Assembly (NCBI GenBank): GCA_030272155.1
Contig: CP126203.1
Span: 3,782,001 to 3,846,000 of the forward strand
Reading direction: 5' to 3'
Length of the DNA: 64,000 bases
DNA from: Tetradesmus obliquus
Lineage: Eukaryota; Chlorophyta; Chlorophyceae; Sphaeropleales; Scenedesmaceae
Positions within the stretch are counted from its first letter, which is position 1. Each line of letters begins with the position of its first letter. Position numbers and translations under genes: made by a program. The notes under the pieces are model-generated. The model was not told where the DNA came from, made no database searches, and saw nothing but the letters and a program-made list of their open reading frames with translations. This document shows, piece by piece, positions 33,672 through 44,108 of the stretch.

Positions 33672-36600
33672 CTAAGCTGCAGCCTCCACGAAAGGAGCAG
33701 CAGCAGGTGCTGTCGCTGCATCTGTCTCCATTGGCGCTGCATCCGTTGCATCTGCTGCTGCTGCCTGCTCCCCATTGGCTGCCTGCTGCTGCTGCTGCTC
33801 CTCTGCGCTGCTGCTGCTGCCCTTGCCCAGTGCAGCAAACATCTTGCCATAGAGCTTGGCCTCCTTCTTGTTGAGCTCCCGCATCTGCACCCTGCAGTAC
33901 AACAGCGATACGGCAAGATAGTGAGTGCATGCGCATTTCCTCTGACGTTATTGACATAGAGCTTGGCCTCCTTGTCGTTGAGCTCGCGCATCTGCAGCCA
34001 GCAGGTTTGGGCACAAACACTGTTATTTCCGTCTTGTTGGATAGAAGTAAATCTGCTGTTAACCTCGTGCCATACAGCTTAGCCTCCTTCTTGTTGAGCT
34101 CGTGCATCTGCACCCTGCAGGTATAGAAACAATAGACAGCATTTATTACTAACGATGTTATTTTTGTGTTGTGGTTGATCATTGCCGTACAGCTTAGCCT
34201 CCTTCTTGTTGAGCTCGCGCATCTGCACCCTGCTGGCGCAGTGCCATGTAAAATACAGCAAATGTTCAAACTTAAAATACTTCAGACTAGTGCATAACCC
34301 TTTGTTCGAAATGTTGATGTTACTACTGTCTTGTTGTAATGTCTGTGAGCAGCCCTGCCCGGGTGTTCAGCCTCCACACTCACTGGGAAATCTCAGACTT
34401 CCCCAACCATGTGTTATCACTATGCAGGACTCCCGCTCACTTGAGCTCCCACTCACTTGAGCTTGCGGTTGAGGGCGACCAGGTATGCACTTTCTGGCTC
34501 GCTCAGCAGCCCCGAGCGGATGTCCAGCTCTGCTTCAATCAGCTCACCCAGCCCTTGCAAGCCCCGCCGCAAACCAAAAAAGGCAACAAACAACCTGTTG
34601 CACCTTTTATCCACCATTTTCTGTGATTGTTTTTAAAACATAAACATCAGATAGTGTTTGATGTAATGCAACTCACTTGAGCTTGCGGTTGAGGGCGACC
34701 AGGTCTGCATTCTCTGGCTCGTTCAGCAGCCCCGAGCGGATGTCCAGCTCAGCCTCCAGCAGCTCACCCAGCCCCATGCGCGCCTGCGCACGGCGGTACA
34801 GCGCCTTGATGTTGGTGGGGTCCAGCTCCAGCACCTGCAGCAGCAGCATGACACAGCGCACGTAAGAGAAGCATGTCATATTGTTCGGTGCTGAGGGCAA
34901 GGTACAGCGCCTTGATGTTGGTGGGATCCAGCTCCAACACCTGCGGGGGCATGTGCATCCACATACAAGCAGCGATCACATCTGTAAGTGGTTAGCAAAG
35001 AGGTTGCAGCTGATGTCAGCAGGTCATGGCGTAGCAGCAGCACATTGCAGAGCAGTCAGAGCTTGACAACGCAGGTGCTGGCGCACACGCAGTTACACTG
35101 TTTTGACAACCGTCACACAACATTTGAGCATGTACTGCATCCAGCTCTGTGCCGCAAGCGCCTCACACCTTGCTAGCCTGGCTGGCCGCCTCGGCCCAGT
35201 TCTCGCGCTTGAGCTCAGCCCCCAAAAGACATAATTCAGCGACAGCACTAGCACAGCAGCTGCAGGCGCAGTTACGCATAAATATGTCTAGTGGAATCCC
35301 CCTGGGACGACCCCCAGCCCCCGCACCTTTGTTGCCTGGCTGGCTGCCTCGCCCCAATTCTTGCGCTTCAGGCAACACAGGTCACACAATGTGTCACGCG
35401 ATGCAAGTGCACTGCTGCAGGTGCCGCACCTTGGTGGCCTGGCTTGCTGCCTCGCCCCAGTTCTTGCGCTTGAGCTCACCACAAAACAACACACAGCAGC
35501 AGCAGCCACAGCACAGCAGCTGCAGTGATGAGAATTTGTCTAGAAGAAAACATCCAAACCCAGCCCAGCCGCCATACCTTTGTGGCCTGGCTTGCTGCCT
35601 CTCCCCAGTTCTTGCGCTTCAGCTCCACCGCGGCCCAGTTGTTGGCGCAGGCCTTCTTGACGTCCTTGGCCTGTGCCAGCAGCGCAGCAGGGCTGGGGCC
35701 TGCGGAACATGTGTGCAGCGACGGCGCAAACAACGCCAGTCTGAGCAAGCAGAAGCCGATGCAGCCGTCTCTGCGCGCATCAGTGGCACTTGAGACGCCG
35801 ACAATACAGCTCAGGGGAGACAGCGTCACAGGATGCACAACAATGCGTGACCACAATAGCAGCCCAAAACCAAACAACAGAGACACTGTGAAGATGCAGC
35901 GGCAGTGTGCTGACCATCTGCATTGCCTGCCGGGTTGTGTGGCAGGTGGCGCTCTAAGATGGAGTTGGCTGCTTCCACTGCGGCCGAGTACTGCCGAAGT
36001 CAATTACAAACAAGCGTGTGACCAGCAACGCTGACTCAATCCGCGGTGTTGTACCAGTGTACGAAAGGAGCAGCAGCTTGAATATCAAATTAGGAGGCAA
36101 AAGCCTCGGAAATGCAGCCACTCACCGTCTGCATCACCTGCCGGGTTGGGTGACAGGTCGCGCTCCTGGATGGAGTTGGCTGCCTCCACTGCTGCCGAGT
36201 ACTGGCGTGCAGCACGCGCCAGGCGGCCCGCCTTGTAGGCCGCGTTGCCCTTCTCCTTGCGGGACAGCGCAGATGCCAGCTGCGTTGTAAACAGAAAGGG
36301 CAACATGTGTTTTTAGCTAGTTTTGATTGGTGCGTTAGACTGTAGGCTGCATTGCCCTTCTCCTTGCGTAACAGCGCAGAAGCCAGCTGCGTTGCAGAAA
36401 GTGAGAAAAAGCGTGCTGTGTTTATAAGTTTGAAAAAAAAGGAGGTTGCCGCTACCTGCTGGCGACTGTTGCATCAACTGCTTAATCGTCATGATGTGCA
36501 AAAGTACAGGATATGGTGAACGATCAGACACTGCTGCATCGTTCGCGCCCCTCCTGTGCCAGGACTTCCAGCGTTGAAATCACGCCCCACCTTCTCCTGG

Positions 36601-39600
36601 TTGTTCATCTCCCACTTCTCCTTGGTTTGACAAGCTATCCATGTGTACAATCATCACCAACATGGTTGCACCAGCACCTGAGACCTCTCGCAAGCACGGC
36701 CCCTTTCCTTCAAGCGCACACCAAGCAGGCTCTCTTGTAATGTGCTCCTGGCATGAACAGCATAATTTGCCGCTGCGACCCGTTTTTCCTTATAAATGAA
36801 TTTGGGTCTGCTCCTCACCTTCTCCTGGTTGTTCATCTCCCACTTCTCCTTGGCCTTCACAAAGCTCTTCAGCGTGATGTCGTACACTGCGCCAGCGCCA
36901 GCTGGCACGCCGGTGCCGGCCACAGCGCCTGCAGCAGAAGCAGCAGCAGCAGCATGAAGTGTTGGTACTACCTCAAGCACTGCAGGTGCACCCAACATAG
37001 AGCAACAGGCCCCAGGTGTTTCAAACCTACTAGGATGTACTGCAGTCAGTCGCTCAATGCTGCTGCTGGCAGAGCACAAGTGCGATGCATGCGACATTCC
37101 TCACCTTCAGGCGCTGCCGCGAGTGCTGGGTCGCTGATGGTGACCAGAGCGTGCTCCTCCGTGCGCATCGAGTGCACTGCCAGCTCCAGGCCCTCAGGCA
37201 CCTGCAGGAAAGGGACACAGCGCAGCACAAGGGACATGGCTTTCTTTATCGTTGTTGCTGCTTCAGCAAGCACACCCTGACTTTCCCAAACCTGCAGCAC
37301 ACGACACACACAATACATGGAGCACTGCATCATCTGCTGTGCACCAGCGCCAGCGAATGCACCGCCAGCTCCAGGCCCTCACGCACCTGCAGCGTTATAA
37401 CACAACGCAGCGTAAGGACTGTCTCACTACGGGTCATATCACTCATTGAGATGTCAAACAAGGGGAATCATCGCAAGTATAAATACCTGATACCGTGTGT
37501 CAGTGGCCACTACACCCTGGCACTAGCCTTCACACCACGCACCCTGTGCACCTCGCTCTCACCTGCTCCTCGTCATTGGTAAAGGTCACCTCCCGCTGCT
37601 CCTCAACCCTCAACCACTCAATTTTCACCATGGACCAACCCTAAACCCCAAACCCACCTGCTCCTCGTCAGTGGTGAAGGTCACCTCCCGCTGCTCCTCG
37701 TACACGGTTGCCCCATCCACGCTGCGCGTGGTCACCACAACTGTCACGCTGCTGCCGTCATTGGGCTTGTTGTAGTTGCCCTCAAGCTCCGACAGGATCT
37801 TCTTTGTGACACCGGGGGCCGGCGTGTCCACGCGGTGCAGCTCAGACAGTGTGAACTCCACTTCCAGCAGCTGGCCTTCTGGTACCTCTGCCACGCCAGC
37901 AGCGTCTGCAAGACAGTTGAAAAGGGAGACGTCGTTGTGGCATATTTCTTGTTTGCCATAATTGAAAATGAAACAAAGTTTGAAAGCATGAGGTGCAGCT
38001 CAGACAGGGTGAACCCCACTTCCAGCAGCTGGCCCTCTGGCACCTCTGCCACACCAGCGCGTCTGCGGGTAACAAAGTAACAACACAACAGTGTTATAAC
38101 AATCACAGTAACAGATCAGCAGTATGCGGTGGACCTTGCTGAGGGTGAACCCCACTTCCAGCAGCTGGCCCTCAGGCACCTCTGCCATGCCAGCGGCGTC
38201 TGCAGGTCGCATACAACATAACAATGTGACAGTGTAATCAAGACACCATAACAGATCAGCAGTATGCGGCGCAACTAGCTGAGGGTGAAATCCACCTCCA
38301 GCAGCTTGCCCTCAGGCACCTCTGCCACATCAGCAGAAAACGACGATCAACAAGACAGCAAAAGAGAGTGTGCATGTAACAAGGTGACAGTGTTTTGACA
38401 TGTTTCCGGTCAGTGACATGCTTTTTCTGTCAATAACATGCCACAACAGGTTGACAGCATGCAGTCAGGCCCAAACAGAGTGAACTCCACAATGCATCGC
38501 AATACGCCATGTGGGATACCATGACGATTACTCACACTCTGGCTTCAGCGGCAGCAGCACGCTCTCGTGTGCCTTCATGCTCCTCAGCGCAGCAGCAAAG
38601 GCGCTGCAGGGTGCCTGCCCAATATCAAACACAGCACCACCCTCAGGGCTAGCTGCCACCACAGGCAGACCCAGCTCTGCTGCTGCCTGCGGCCTAATGC
38701 AGAGTGCCAAGTACAAGCATACACGACATAAACAGCAACACACGCAACAAAGCACATCAACAGTCGGGTGCAGAACTCACATTCCGGCTTCAGCAGCAGC
38801 AGCGCGCTCTCCTGGTGCTTCATGCTCCTCAGCGCAGCAGCAAAGCCGCTGCAGGGTGCAGCGCCAACCTCAAACACAGCACCACCCTCAGGGCTAGATG
38901 CCACCACAGGAAGCCCCAGTTCTGCTGCTGTCTGCGGCTTCTTGCTTGCTGCTGCTGCAGCATCTTCGGGTGTTGGGGTGGGCTTGAGGCGTGCTGTGAA
39001 GGTGACAACGACTTCGTCGGCGTCCTTGGGGTTCTGCCAGCCCTGGCCTTCGCTGACGATGGTCTTGATCACACCGCCGTCACCTGCAAGAGAAGGCAGA
39101 GATGCAATGAGTAAGTGAAATGATCAACTTCAGGTATGGCCATGGCCTCGTCGGCGTCCTTGGGGTTCTGCCAGCCCTGGCCTTTGCTGACGATGGTCTC
39201 GATCACGCTGCCGTCACCTGCAGGAGCGGCACACACACTCATTTGTGATTGTTATGTCCCTGATGCTCCTCCAGCTGATCAGCCTCACCTCCAACTGTGT
39301 TGCGGCATCAACCCGTGCTTCGCAAAAGTGTAACACAGGAAGTCAATGACAGTCACGCACCTGTGATGTCCTTGACGCTCTTCCAGCTGATGAGCTCCAC
39401 CTCAAACTGCAGCGTGGCGTCATTTCAAACCCCCACAAATGTTTGTAACAAGACAGGAATGACAATAACGCAGTAACACACCTGTAACGTCCTTGACGCT
39501 CTTCCAGCTGATGAGCTCCACCTCAAACTGCAGCGTGGTGTCATCCCATACCCCACAAATGGTTAAAACAAAATAACAATGACAATAACCAAGTAACGCA

Positions 39601-40450
39601 CCCGTGATGTCCTTGACGCTCTTCCAGCTGATGAGCTCCACCTCAAACTGCAGCGTGGCGTCAGGAGGAATGGTGGGAGGCGAGCCCGCGGCACCGTACG
39701 CATAGTCAGCCCTGCAGGTCAGAGCCACACCATGAGTCATGTTGGTGTCATTGTCATTGTGTGTTGCAGTATTGCCACACAGAACAGGTGTAACACACGG
39801 CAGAGATGGTGGGAGGGAAGCCGGCAGCGCCATACGCGTAGTCAGCCCTGCAGGAGAGTGCCACATGTTGGTGTCATTGTCATTGTGTGTTTCAGTTATC
39901 GCCACACATAACATATGTAACACATGGCAGCCACCTCGCTGGCCAGCACAGAAGGACACCGCGTGATACAAACAGCCAGTCCTCCCATGACAGCCTGCAT
40001 GCAAATTGGCACCCTCATCTGCAGAAGAGGTGGGCATGTTCTCCCTTTTCCATGCTGGCTTCTTTACATGCTGGACATCATTGTACTGGCCCAACTGCAT
40101 AACACCAACCGTACTCAGATGTGGTTTTGCAAGGAGCATTGGGTGGAGCACTGTGGCCTGTCAACAGAGGCGCCACAGGGCGTGCAGCTGTCGGCAGCAG
40201 AACTGCATATCACCGACTGTACTGCTGTACTGCCTCACCTGCAGACCAGGTTGGCCAGCTCGCCTGCTTCATGCTGGCCACCACTAATTGTACTGCCCCC
40301 TCATGTGGCAGACCATCAATTGTGCCAAATCACTGCCCTGCACGCCACATCTAAATTGTACTGCTTGTACCACCTCACCTGCACACGAGGTTTGCCAGCT
40401 CTCCCTTCTTCATGCTGGCCACGCCTGTGTCCCAGCCCTTGATCACCTTG

Positions 40451-40500
<50 letters not shown>

Positions 40501-40837
40501 GGGATTTGAGGTAATGAGCGGCTGAAACCTTCAGCTCTCTGGCAGGCGCATCGTAGTCCATTTTCCCCAATGCCTGTCTGAGCCAGAAGCAAGCAGGGCC
40601 ACCTGCTGCACTTGCCGGCACTGGCTGGGTCTATTTCAGCTGCAAGGTGCCCACCCTACAGCACTCACCTTTTTCAAGGTGGAGACTAACCAAAATCACG
40701 AATTTGTACAAGCCCCTAAACCCGTATTCATCCCAGTCCTGCACTTACCTTTGCCCAGCTGGAAGGAGAAGTAGTCGCCCCTGTCCCTGCTGGAGTCAAA
40801 CTTGGTGCCATCCAGCAGCGTGCCCACGTAGTGCACT

Positions 40838-40873
<36 letters not shown>

Positions 40874-41761
40874 GCGGCCGCGGCGCAAAAGCGGTGTTAT
40901 TGTGGTTAGTGGGCGGCTGGGCGGGCATGAGTGGCGTGGCAGGAGCTGTGTTGCTTTGCTGGCAGCAGCAGATGCTTACAGGAGAGGTAGGGGGCACCCT
41001 GCAGCCGAGAGCCCTGGCGTGGCTGTCACAGCACAGACACGGCTTACTGCATGTGTGTCATTTACTGTGTGGCGGCTGCTGTCTTCCTCGCAGTGAGGCT
41101 GCTGTCACGCTTCCAGTGACGCAGCACAGACATGGAGATGACCCGCCATTATTGCTGCTACAGCAACCAAACCAGTGCACTGCTGCTGATCGGCTTCATA
41201 TGTGTAGATCAGTAAACCTTATAGCCCGATCTCAAAGCCACACCTACTGCTGCTGCTGCTGCTGCAGCAGCAGCAGCAATCGTGCGCGGGACCCGGAAGC
41301 ATCTGCTGCAGGCGCACCTGTCACCTCATCGCCAACCTCTGGCGACTCCCAGCCTTCTCCCTTGCGCAGGATGGTCTTCTTGCAGCCACCATCACCCTAA
41401 TAAGCATTAATATCGATCAGCATGTCAGTTTGTGCGATCTGGGCGGCTTTCACAGAGCTGGGCATGATGCAGGGTGCCACAGTTGTCCTGCCGCTGCTGC
41501 TGTACTGCATGTTTCTCACAAAGGCGCATGCATGGGCCAGAAGGACTGCAATACACGCCGATCATTTCATTATACTAGTTTGAGAGGAATGTGTCATCGT
41601 TGGCAGACCAGGCAGGGCAGCAACCTGCGGATTCTTCATGAAGGGGCAAGGTTACTCACGCTGAGGTCCTTCTCCACGCCCACTTTGTCCTCAAAATCGT
41701 ATTCCGCATCATCGTTCATCTCGAAATCCTGAGGCACAGGCTCCACTACAGGCTCGGCCAT
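33672..41761 (-). CDS. ROF1/FKBP62-like multidomain peptidyl-prolyl isomerase with TPR domain
   Basis: Thirteen minus-strand exons: 41660-41761, 41318-41396, 40749-40835, 40379-40451, 39602-39711, 38781-39083, 37658-37905, 37105-37201, 36819-36928, 36126-36279, 35578-35699, 34677-34834 and 33672-33891. All phases fit, giving 620 residues. Residues about 35-150 form a complete FKBP domain ([41 protein letters not shown]) with the usual active-site aromatic residues. Residues 151-250 and 252-400 are two FKBP-like domains lacking most of them. From about 404 there are TPR helices with carboxylate-clamp residues ([30 protein letters not shown]), then a basic [13 protein letters not shown] tail. 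Plant homologues bind Hsp90 and act in thermotolerance and protein folding, in cytosol and nucleus. Nearly every exon has echoes. Confidence 0.93.
33948..34238 (-). repeat. Three 5' junction echoes of FKBP exon 13
   Basis: The exon start (plus strand AGCTTGGCCTCCTTCTTGTT, GAGCTCCCGCATCTGCACC) recurs with GCATCTGCA-like sites at 33988, 34104 and 34219 (real 33881); intervals are 107, 116 and 115 nt. The farthest copy differs from the exon at four third codon positions (CGG/CGC, GCC/GCT, CTC/CTG, TAT/TAC) and nowhere else over about 45 nt. Confidence 0.92.
34425..34560 (-). repeat. 3' junction echo of FKBP exon 12
   Basis: About 105 nt beginning CTCACTTGAGCTTGCGGTTG repeat the exon end at 34673, some 220 nt away. 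There are silent and replacement changes, and a truncated extra donor segment at 34436. Confidence 0.88.
34898..34948 (-). repeat. 5' junction echo of FKBP exon 12
   Basis: GGTACAGCGCCTTGATGTTG, GTGGGATCCAGCTCCAACAC, then CTGCG repeat the exon start at 34795-34836 about 110 nt upstream in the sense direction. The two changes are silent (GGG/GGA side and AGC/AAC wobble on the sense strand). Confidence 0.88.
35165..35480 (-). repeat. Three 3' junction echoes of FKBP exon 11
   Basis: CCTTGGTGGCCTGGCTTGCT, GCCTCGCCCCAGTTCTTGCG (plus strand) recurs with TGGCCTGG-like sites at 35435, 35332 and 35174 (real 35583). The intervals are 148, 103 and 158 nt. Each copy retains a donor on the sense strand. 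Confidence 0.9.
35905..36000 (-). repeat. 3' junction echo of FKBP exon 10
   Basis: About 90 nt (CATCTGCATTGCCTGCCGGG through GCGGCCGAGTACTGCCG) match 36125-36212 with roughly 80-85 % identity by eye. Confidence 0.82.
36338..36396 (-). repeat. 5' junction echo of FKBP exon 10
   Basis: GCATTGCCCTTCTCCTTGCG, AACAGCGCAGAAGCCAGCTG repeats the exon start at 36243-36285, about 110 nt away, with its acceptor. Confidence 0.85.
36590..36634 (-). repeat. 3' junction echo of FKBP exon 9
   Basis: CACCTTCTCCTGGTTGTTCA, TCTCCCACTTCTCCTTGG is an exact copy of the exon end and donor at 36816-36857, then diverges. Confidence 0.88.
37343..37393 (-). repeat. 5' junction echo of FKBP exon 8
   Basis: GCACCGCCAGCTCCAGGCCC, TCACGCACCTGCAG repeats the exon start and acceptor at 37172-37207. 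Confidence 0.85.
37556..37606 (-). repeat. 3' junction echo of FKBP exon 7
   Basis: CTCACCTGCTCCTCGTCATT, GGTAAAGGTCACCTCCCGCT, GCTCCTC repeats the exon end at 37654-37700, about 94 nt away. Changes fall at sense third positions (ACT/AAT region, TTC/TTT). Confidence 0.85.
38000..38335 (-). repeat. Three 5' junction echoes of FKBP exon 7
   Basis: CTTCCAGCAGCTGGCC, CTCAGGCACCTCTGCCA recurs at 38019, 38155 and 38295 (real 37861); the intervals are 158, 136 and 140 nt. Two copies keep the acceptor. Confidence 0.92.
38530..38700 (-). repeat. Long 3' junction echo of FKBP exon 6
   Basis: About 165 nt (CTCACACTCTGGCTTCAGCG through CTGCTGCTGCCTGCGGC) match 38776-38940. The reading frame stays open through the copy ([24 protein letters not shown]). 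It is the longest echo in the window. Confidence 0.9.
39140..39228 (-). repeat. 5' junction echo of FKBP exon 6
   Basis: CCTCGTCGGCGTCCTTGGGG through GTCACCTGCAG repeats the exon start and acceptor (39014-39088), about 135 nt away, with few changes. Confidence 0.9.
39255..39541 (-). repeat. Three 3' junction echoes of FKBP exon 5
   Basis: The exon end (plus strand CCCGTGATGTCCTTGACGCT, CTTCCAGCTGATGAGCTCCA, CCTCAAACTGCAGCGTGG) at 39601 recurs at 39481, 39360 and about 39257-aligned. The intervals are 120, 121 and about 111 nt. The first two are nearly exact. Confidence 0.93.
39800..39862 (-). repeat. 5' junction echo of FKBP exon 5
   Basis: GATGGTGGGAGGGAAGCCGG, CAGCGCCATACGCGTAGTCA, GCCCTGCAG repeats 39670-39717 with its acceptor. 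A further shared stretch (GTGTCATTGTCATTGTGTGT) shows that the copied unit extends into the intron. Confidence 0.9.
40020..40300 (-). repeat. Two 3' junction echoes of FKBP exon 4
   Basis: CCTCACCTGCAGACCAGGTT, GGCCAGCTCGCCTGC (40234-40285) and a weak AGAAGAGGTGGGCATGTTCT copy (40022-40062) resemble the exon end at 40375-40420. Both are followed by TTC-ATGCTGGC. Confidence 0.75.
40452..40499 (-). repeat. CTG tract (sense) at the acceptor of FKBP exon 4
   Basis: A CAG run on the plus strand reads (CTG)n in the gene's sense and ends in CCAG at the exon-4 acceptor. The same arrangement occurs at exon 3 (plus 40836-40871). Confidence 0.88.
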
Positions 41762-42941
41762 CTGGGCTGCAGGACGAAGTGGTGCGCAGGAAGCAGAGTC
41801 GATGCTGCACAACAAGCCGCGGCAGAAAGAAAACGCCGGATAAGATTGACGGTGTTCTGTGCAGCTGTTGAGTTTGAGGGCATCACAGCAGCTGCAGCTA
41901 AAGTATCCCGGACCCCGCCAATGACCGCTGTGACAGGCCTTTCTAGAAGCCCTAGTGCCTTTGTCTCCGTGCCAGCGACTGTTGAAAGCCATACCAAACG
42001 CCATTTGGTAGAAATAAAACAAAATGTGCGTGTGGCACGTGCCTGTGCCTGCTGTGCTGATGTATCCTGCAGGGAGGATGCCTGGGTGTGTACTGCTGCA
42101 TGGCAGTAGTGCACGCTGAACCTGCACTGAACTCTTCAGCGATAAAAATCAACAACTAATTTACAATGTTTCTGTGGTGCTAACCGCGGCTGCCATGCAC
42201 CCCGGGTACAGGTAACCTGGCAGCAGTGCTGCGACGTGGTTGCTTGGCATGTTGTGTGGAGTGATTCATGTGTGCGCAGAGGCATACAGCAAAACCATGT
42301 TTCTTCATGTCGTGCGTTACACACAGTGGTATCAACGGCACAGTATTGTGATTTGCAGCCGCTGCAACAACCAGCAACAACAGATTGCGGCAACTGTTCA
42401 ACCAGTTCTCCTTGCTGAAACTCTACACTTGAAGACCTTGTGAGCAGCGACCAATCTCCTAAGTTAAAACAGCTACAGTAACGCGATCAATAGCCTTCAA
42501 CAGCCGGTGCTGCAGCTATCAGCTGTAGCACGTCAAGTGGAGGCTCGTCAGGCTTGCTGCCACCCCTGAACATAGCCAAGCTGTGCACGACGTGTCGGTC
42601 AACCTGATCAAACGTGAGGACAGATATCGCAGCTGAGACAGCCAATTCTGATTTGAAGCACGTCACACCGATTATGTTCCAGGTCACACTGCAGGGTCAC
42701 ACTCTCTGTCTCCTTTGATTCTGATTATTGACAGCCGCTAAGATCCTATATATGGAACAGCACTCATAAGCATTCAACAGCACTCATAAGCATTCGACAG
42801 CAACACAACGCGATCACCAAAGGTAATCAAACTACTCGACGGAACATCACCTGAACATCTCCGTGCCCCACTTTCGGAAAGAGTCGCATCTAAATCTCGA
42901 CACAAAATAATCAACATATTGTCTAGAAAGCAGCTTTGAAG
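41762..42941. promoter_or_regulatory. Divergent promoter region of FKBP (-) and small repeat protein (+)
   Basis: There is no supportable exon apart from UTRs. The stretch 42720-42810 carries two copies of AACAGCACTCATAAGCATTC in tandem (about 42757 and 42777), close upstream of the secreted repeat protein. No heat-shock element consensus was clearly seen. Confidence 0.4.
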
Positions 42942-44031
42942 ATGTCAAGTCGCGTAGCACTGCGTTCAACTGTGGTGGCTGTGCTGCTGGCATGCCTGTT
43001 CATCAGTCCAGGTGAGCTTTCAGCACTGTGCTGCCTGATATCCACTTTCAACGCAACGGACGCACGAAGAGACGAATGCGATTCTCGCCGTCCCCTTGTT
43101 TACACTGCAAGTGGCATCAAACTGCACCTGATAGCACCTCCCTGAGTTTTGGCCAGGCTATAGCCATAGCTACAACCTGGCCCAGGCCCCGGGCATAAGG
43201 CTTTTGAGGGACCCGGCAACACTGTTTAACGAAACTGAGAACAGTCTCTTTTGTAAGATGCATTTCCGCTCCTACCAGCACAGCTTTGGTGATGGTCCAA
43301 GCTACACACAGCACCAACGCTCACGACGACACACTTTGCTGATGCTATGTGCAGGTGTGGACGGCAGGCATCTGCGGTACAGCAGGGCTGAGAGGCGCGA
43401 AGGCAATGCAGCAGCGGCACAGCAGCTGACCCAAGAAACCATTGCTGCAGCAGCCCGTGGTGATTCTTCTGTATCAACAGCCACAGCTCCCAACCGTCTC
43501 GCAGTGATGATGCAGGATGATGGTGCGATGCACCTGGCAAACCGCATCCTAATCACTAAGATTGAGCAGCGTGAAGACAGTGCAGCTGCTGCTGAGCACT
43601 TCACTGCTGCACAGATTGAGGCAGCAGCCAATGGTGACAAGGCAGTCTCACATGCTACAGCACCACAGCGCGTGTCAGCCATGATGCAGGACCCTCTTGT
43701 AGGCCGTATCCTGATCACAAAGATGGAGCAGCGTGAGGATAATGCAGCTGCTGCTGAGCGCTTCACTGCTGCACAGATCGCCGCTGCAGCCAGCGGTGAC
43801 AAAGCAGTGGCAGATGCTACAGCACCGCAGCGCGTGTCAGCCATGATGCGGGACCCTCTTGCAGGCAGGATCCTGATCACTAAGGCAGAGGTGCGTGCAA
43901 ACAATGCAGCTGCTGCTGCGAGTGACACTGCTGAACAGATCAAGGCTGCAGCTGACGGCGACATAGCAGCATCAGAGGTCATGGCGCCACGCATGCAGTC
44001 AGCTTACGTAAATGGTGCTGGCCGAAACTGA
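42942..44031 (+). CDS. Small secreted protein with four 54-residue repeats (LEA/SMP-like?)
   Basis: Exons 42942-43011 and 43355-44031 join in phase to 248 residues. The first exon is almost entirely a signal peptide (MSSRVALRSTVVAVLLACLFISPG). The mature part is four copies of an Ala-rich, hydrophilic unit: RILITKxExREDxAAAAExF, TAAQIxAAAxGDKAVxxATA, PQRVSAMMxDPLxG. The repeat period is 162 nt (starts near 43375, 43543, 43705, 43867). No cysteine occurs in the repeat region and no enzyme motif is seen. The GDK-V and Ala-rich helix pattern recalls the plant seed-maturation (SMP, LEA) domain, but this is only a resemblance. An extracellular protective or cell-wall role is possible. There is no echo in the single intron. 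Confidence 0.72.
43375..44010 (+). repeat. Four in-frame 162-nt repeats
   Basis: Codons from the units starting near 43375, 43543, 43705 and 43867 align with an exact 162-nt period between the last three; the first has six extra bases. The central two are closest to each other. The fourth is most diverged at its end. Confidence 0.9.
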
Positions 44032-44049
44032 TTGCTGGCAGCCCACATT

Positions 44050-44052
44050 AGT

Positions 44053-44088
<36 letters not shown>

Positions 44089-44108
44089 TGCAGCTGCAGC
44101 TGCAGCTA
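44050..44108 (+). repeat. CAG run followed by (CAGCTG)n
   Basis: About 12 CAG units are followed by CTGCAGCTGCAGCTGCAGCT, directly after the stop of the small repeat protein. It is non-coding and self-complementary in its second half. Confidence 0.88.
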
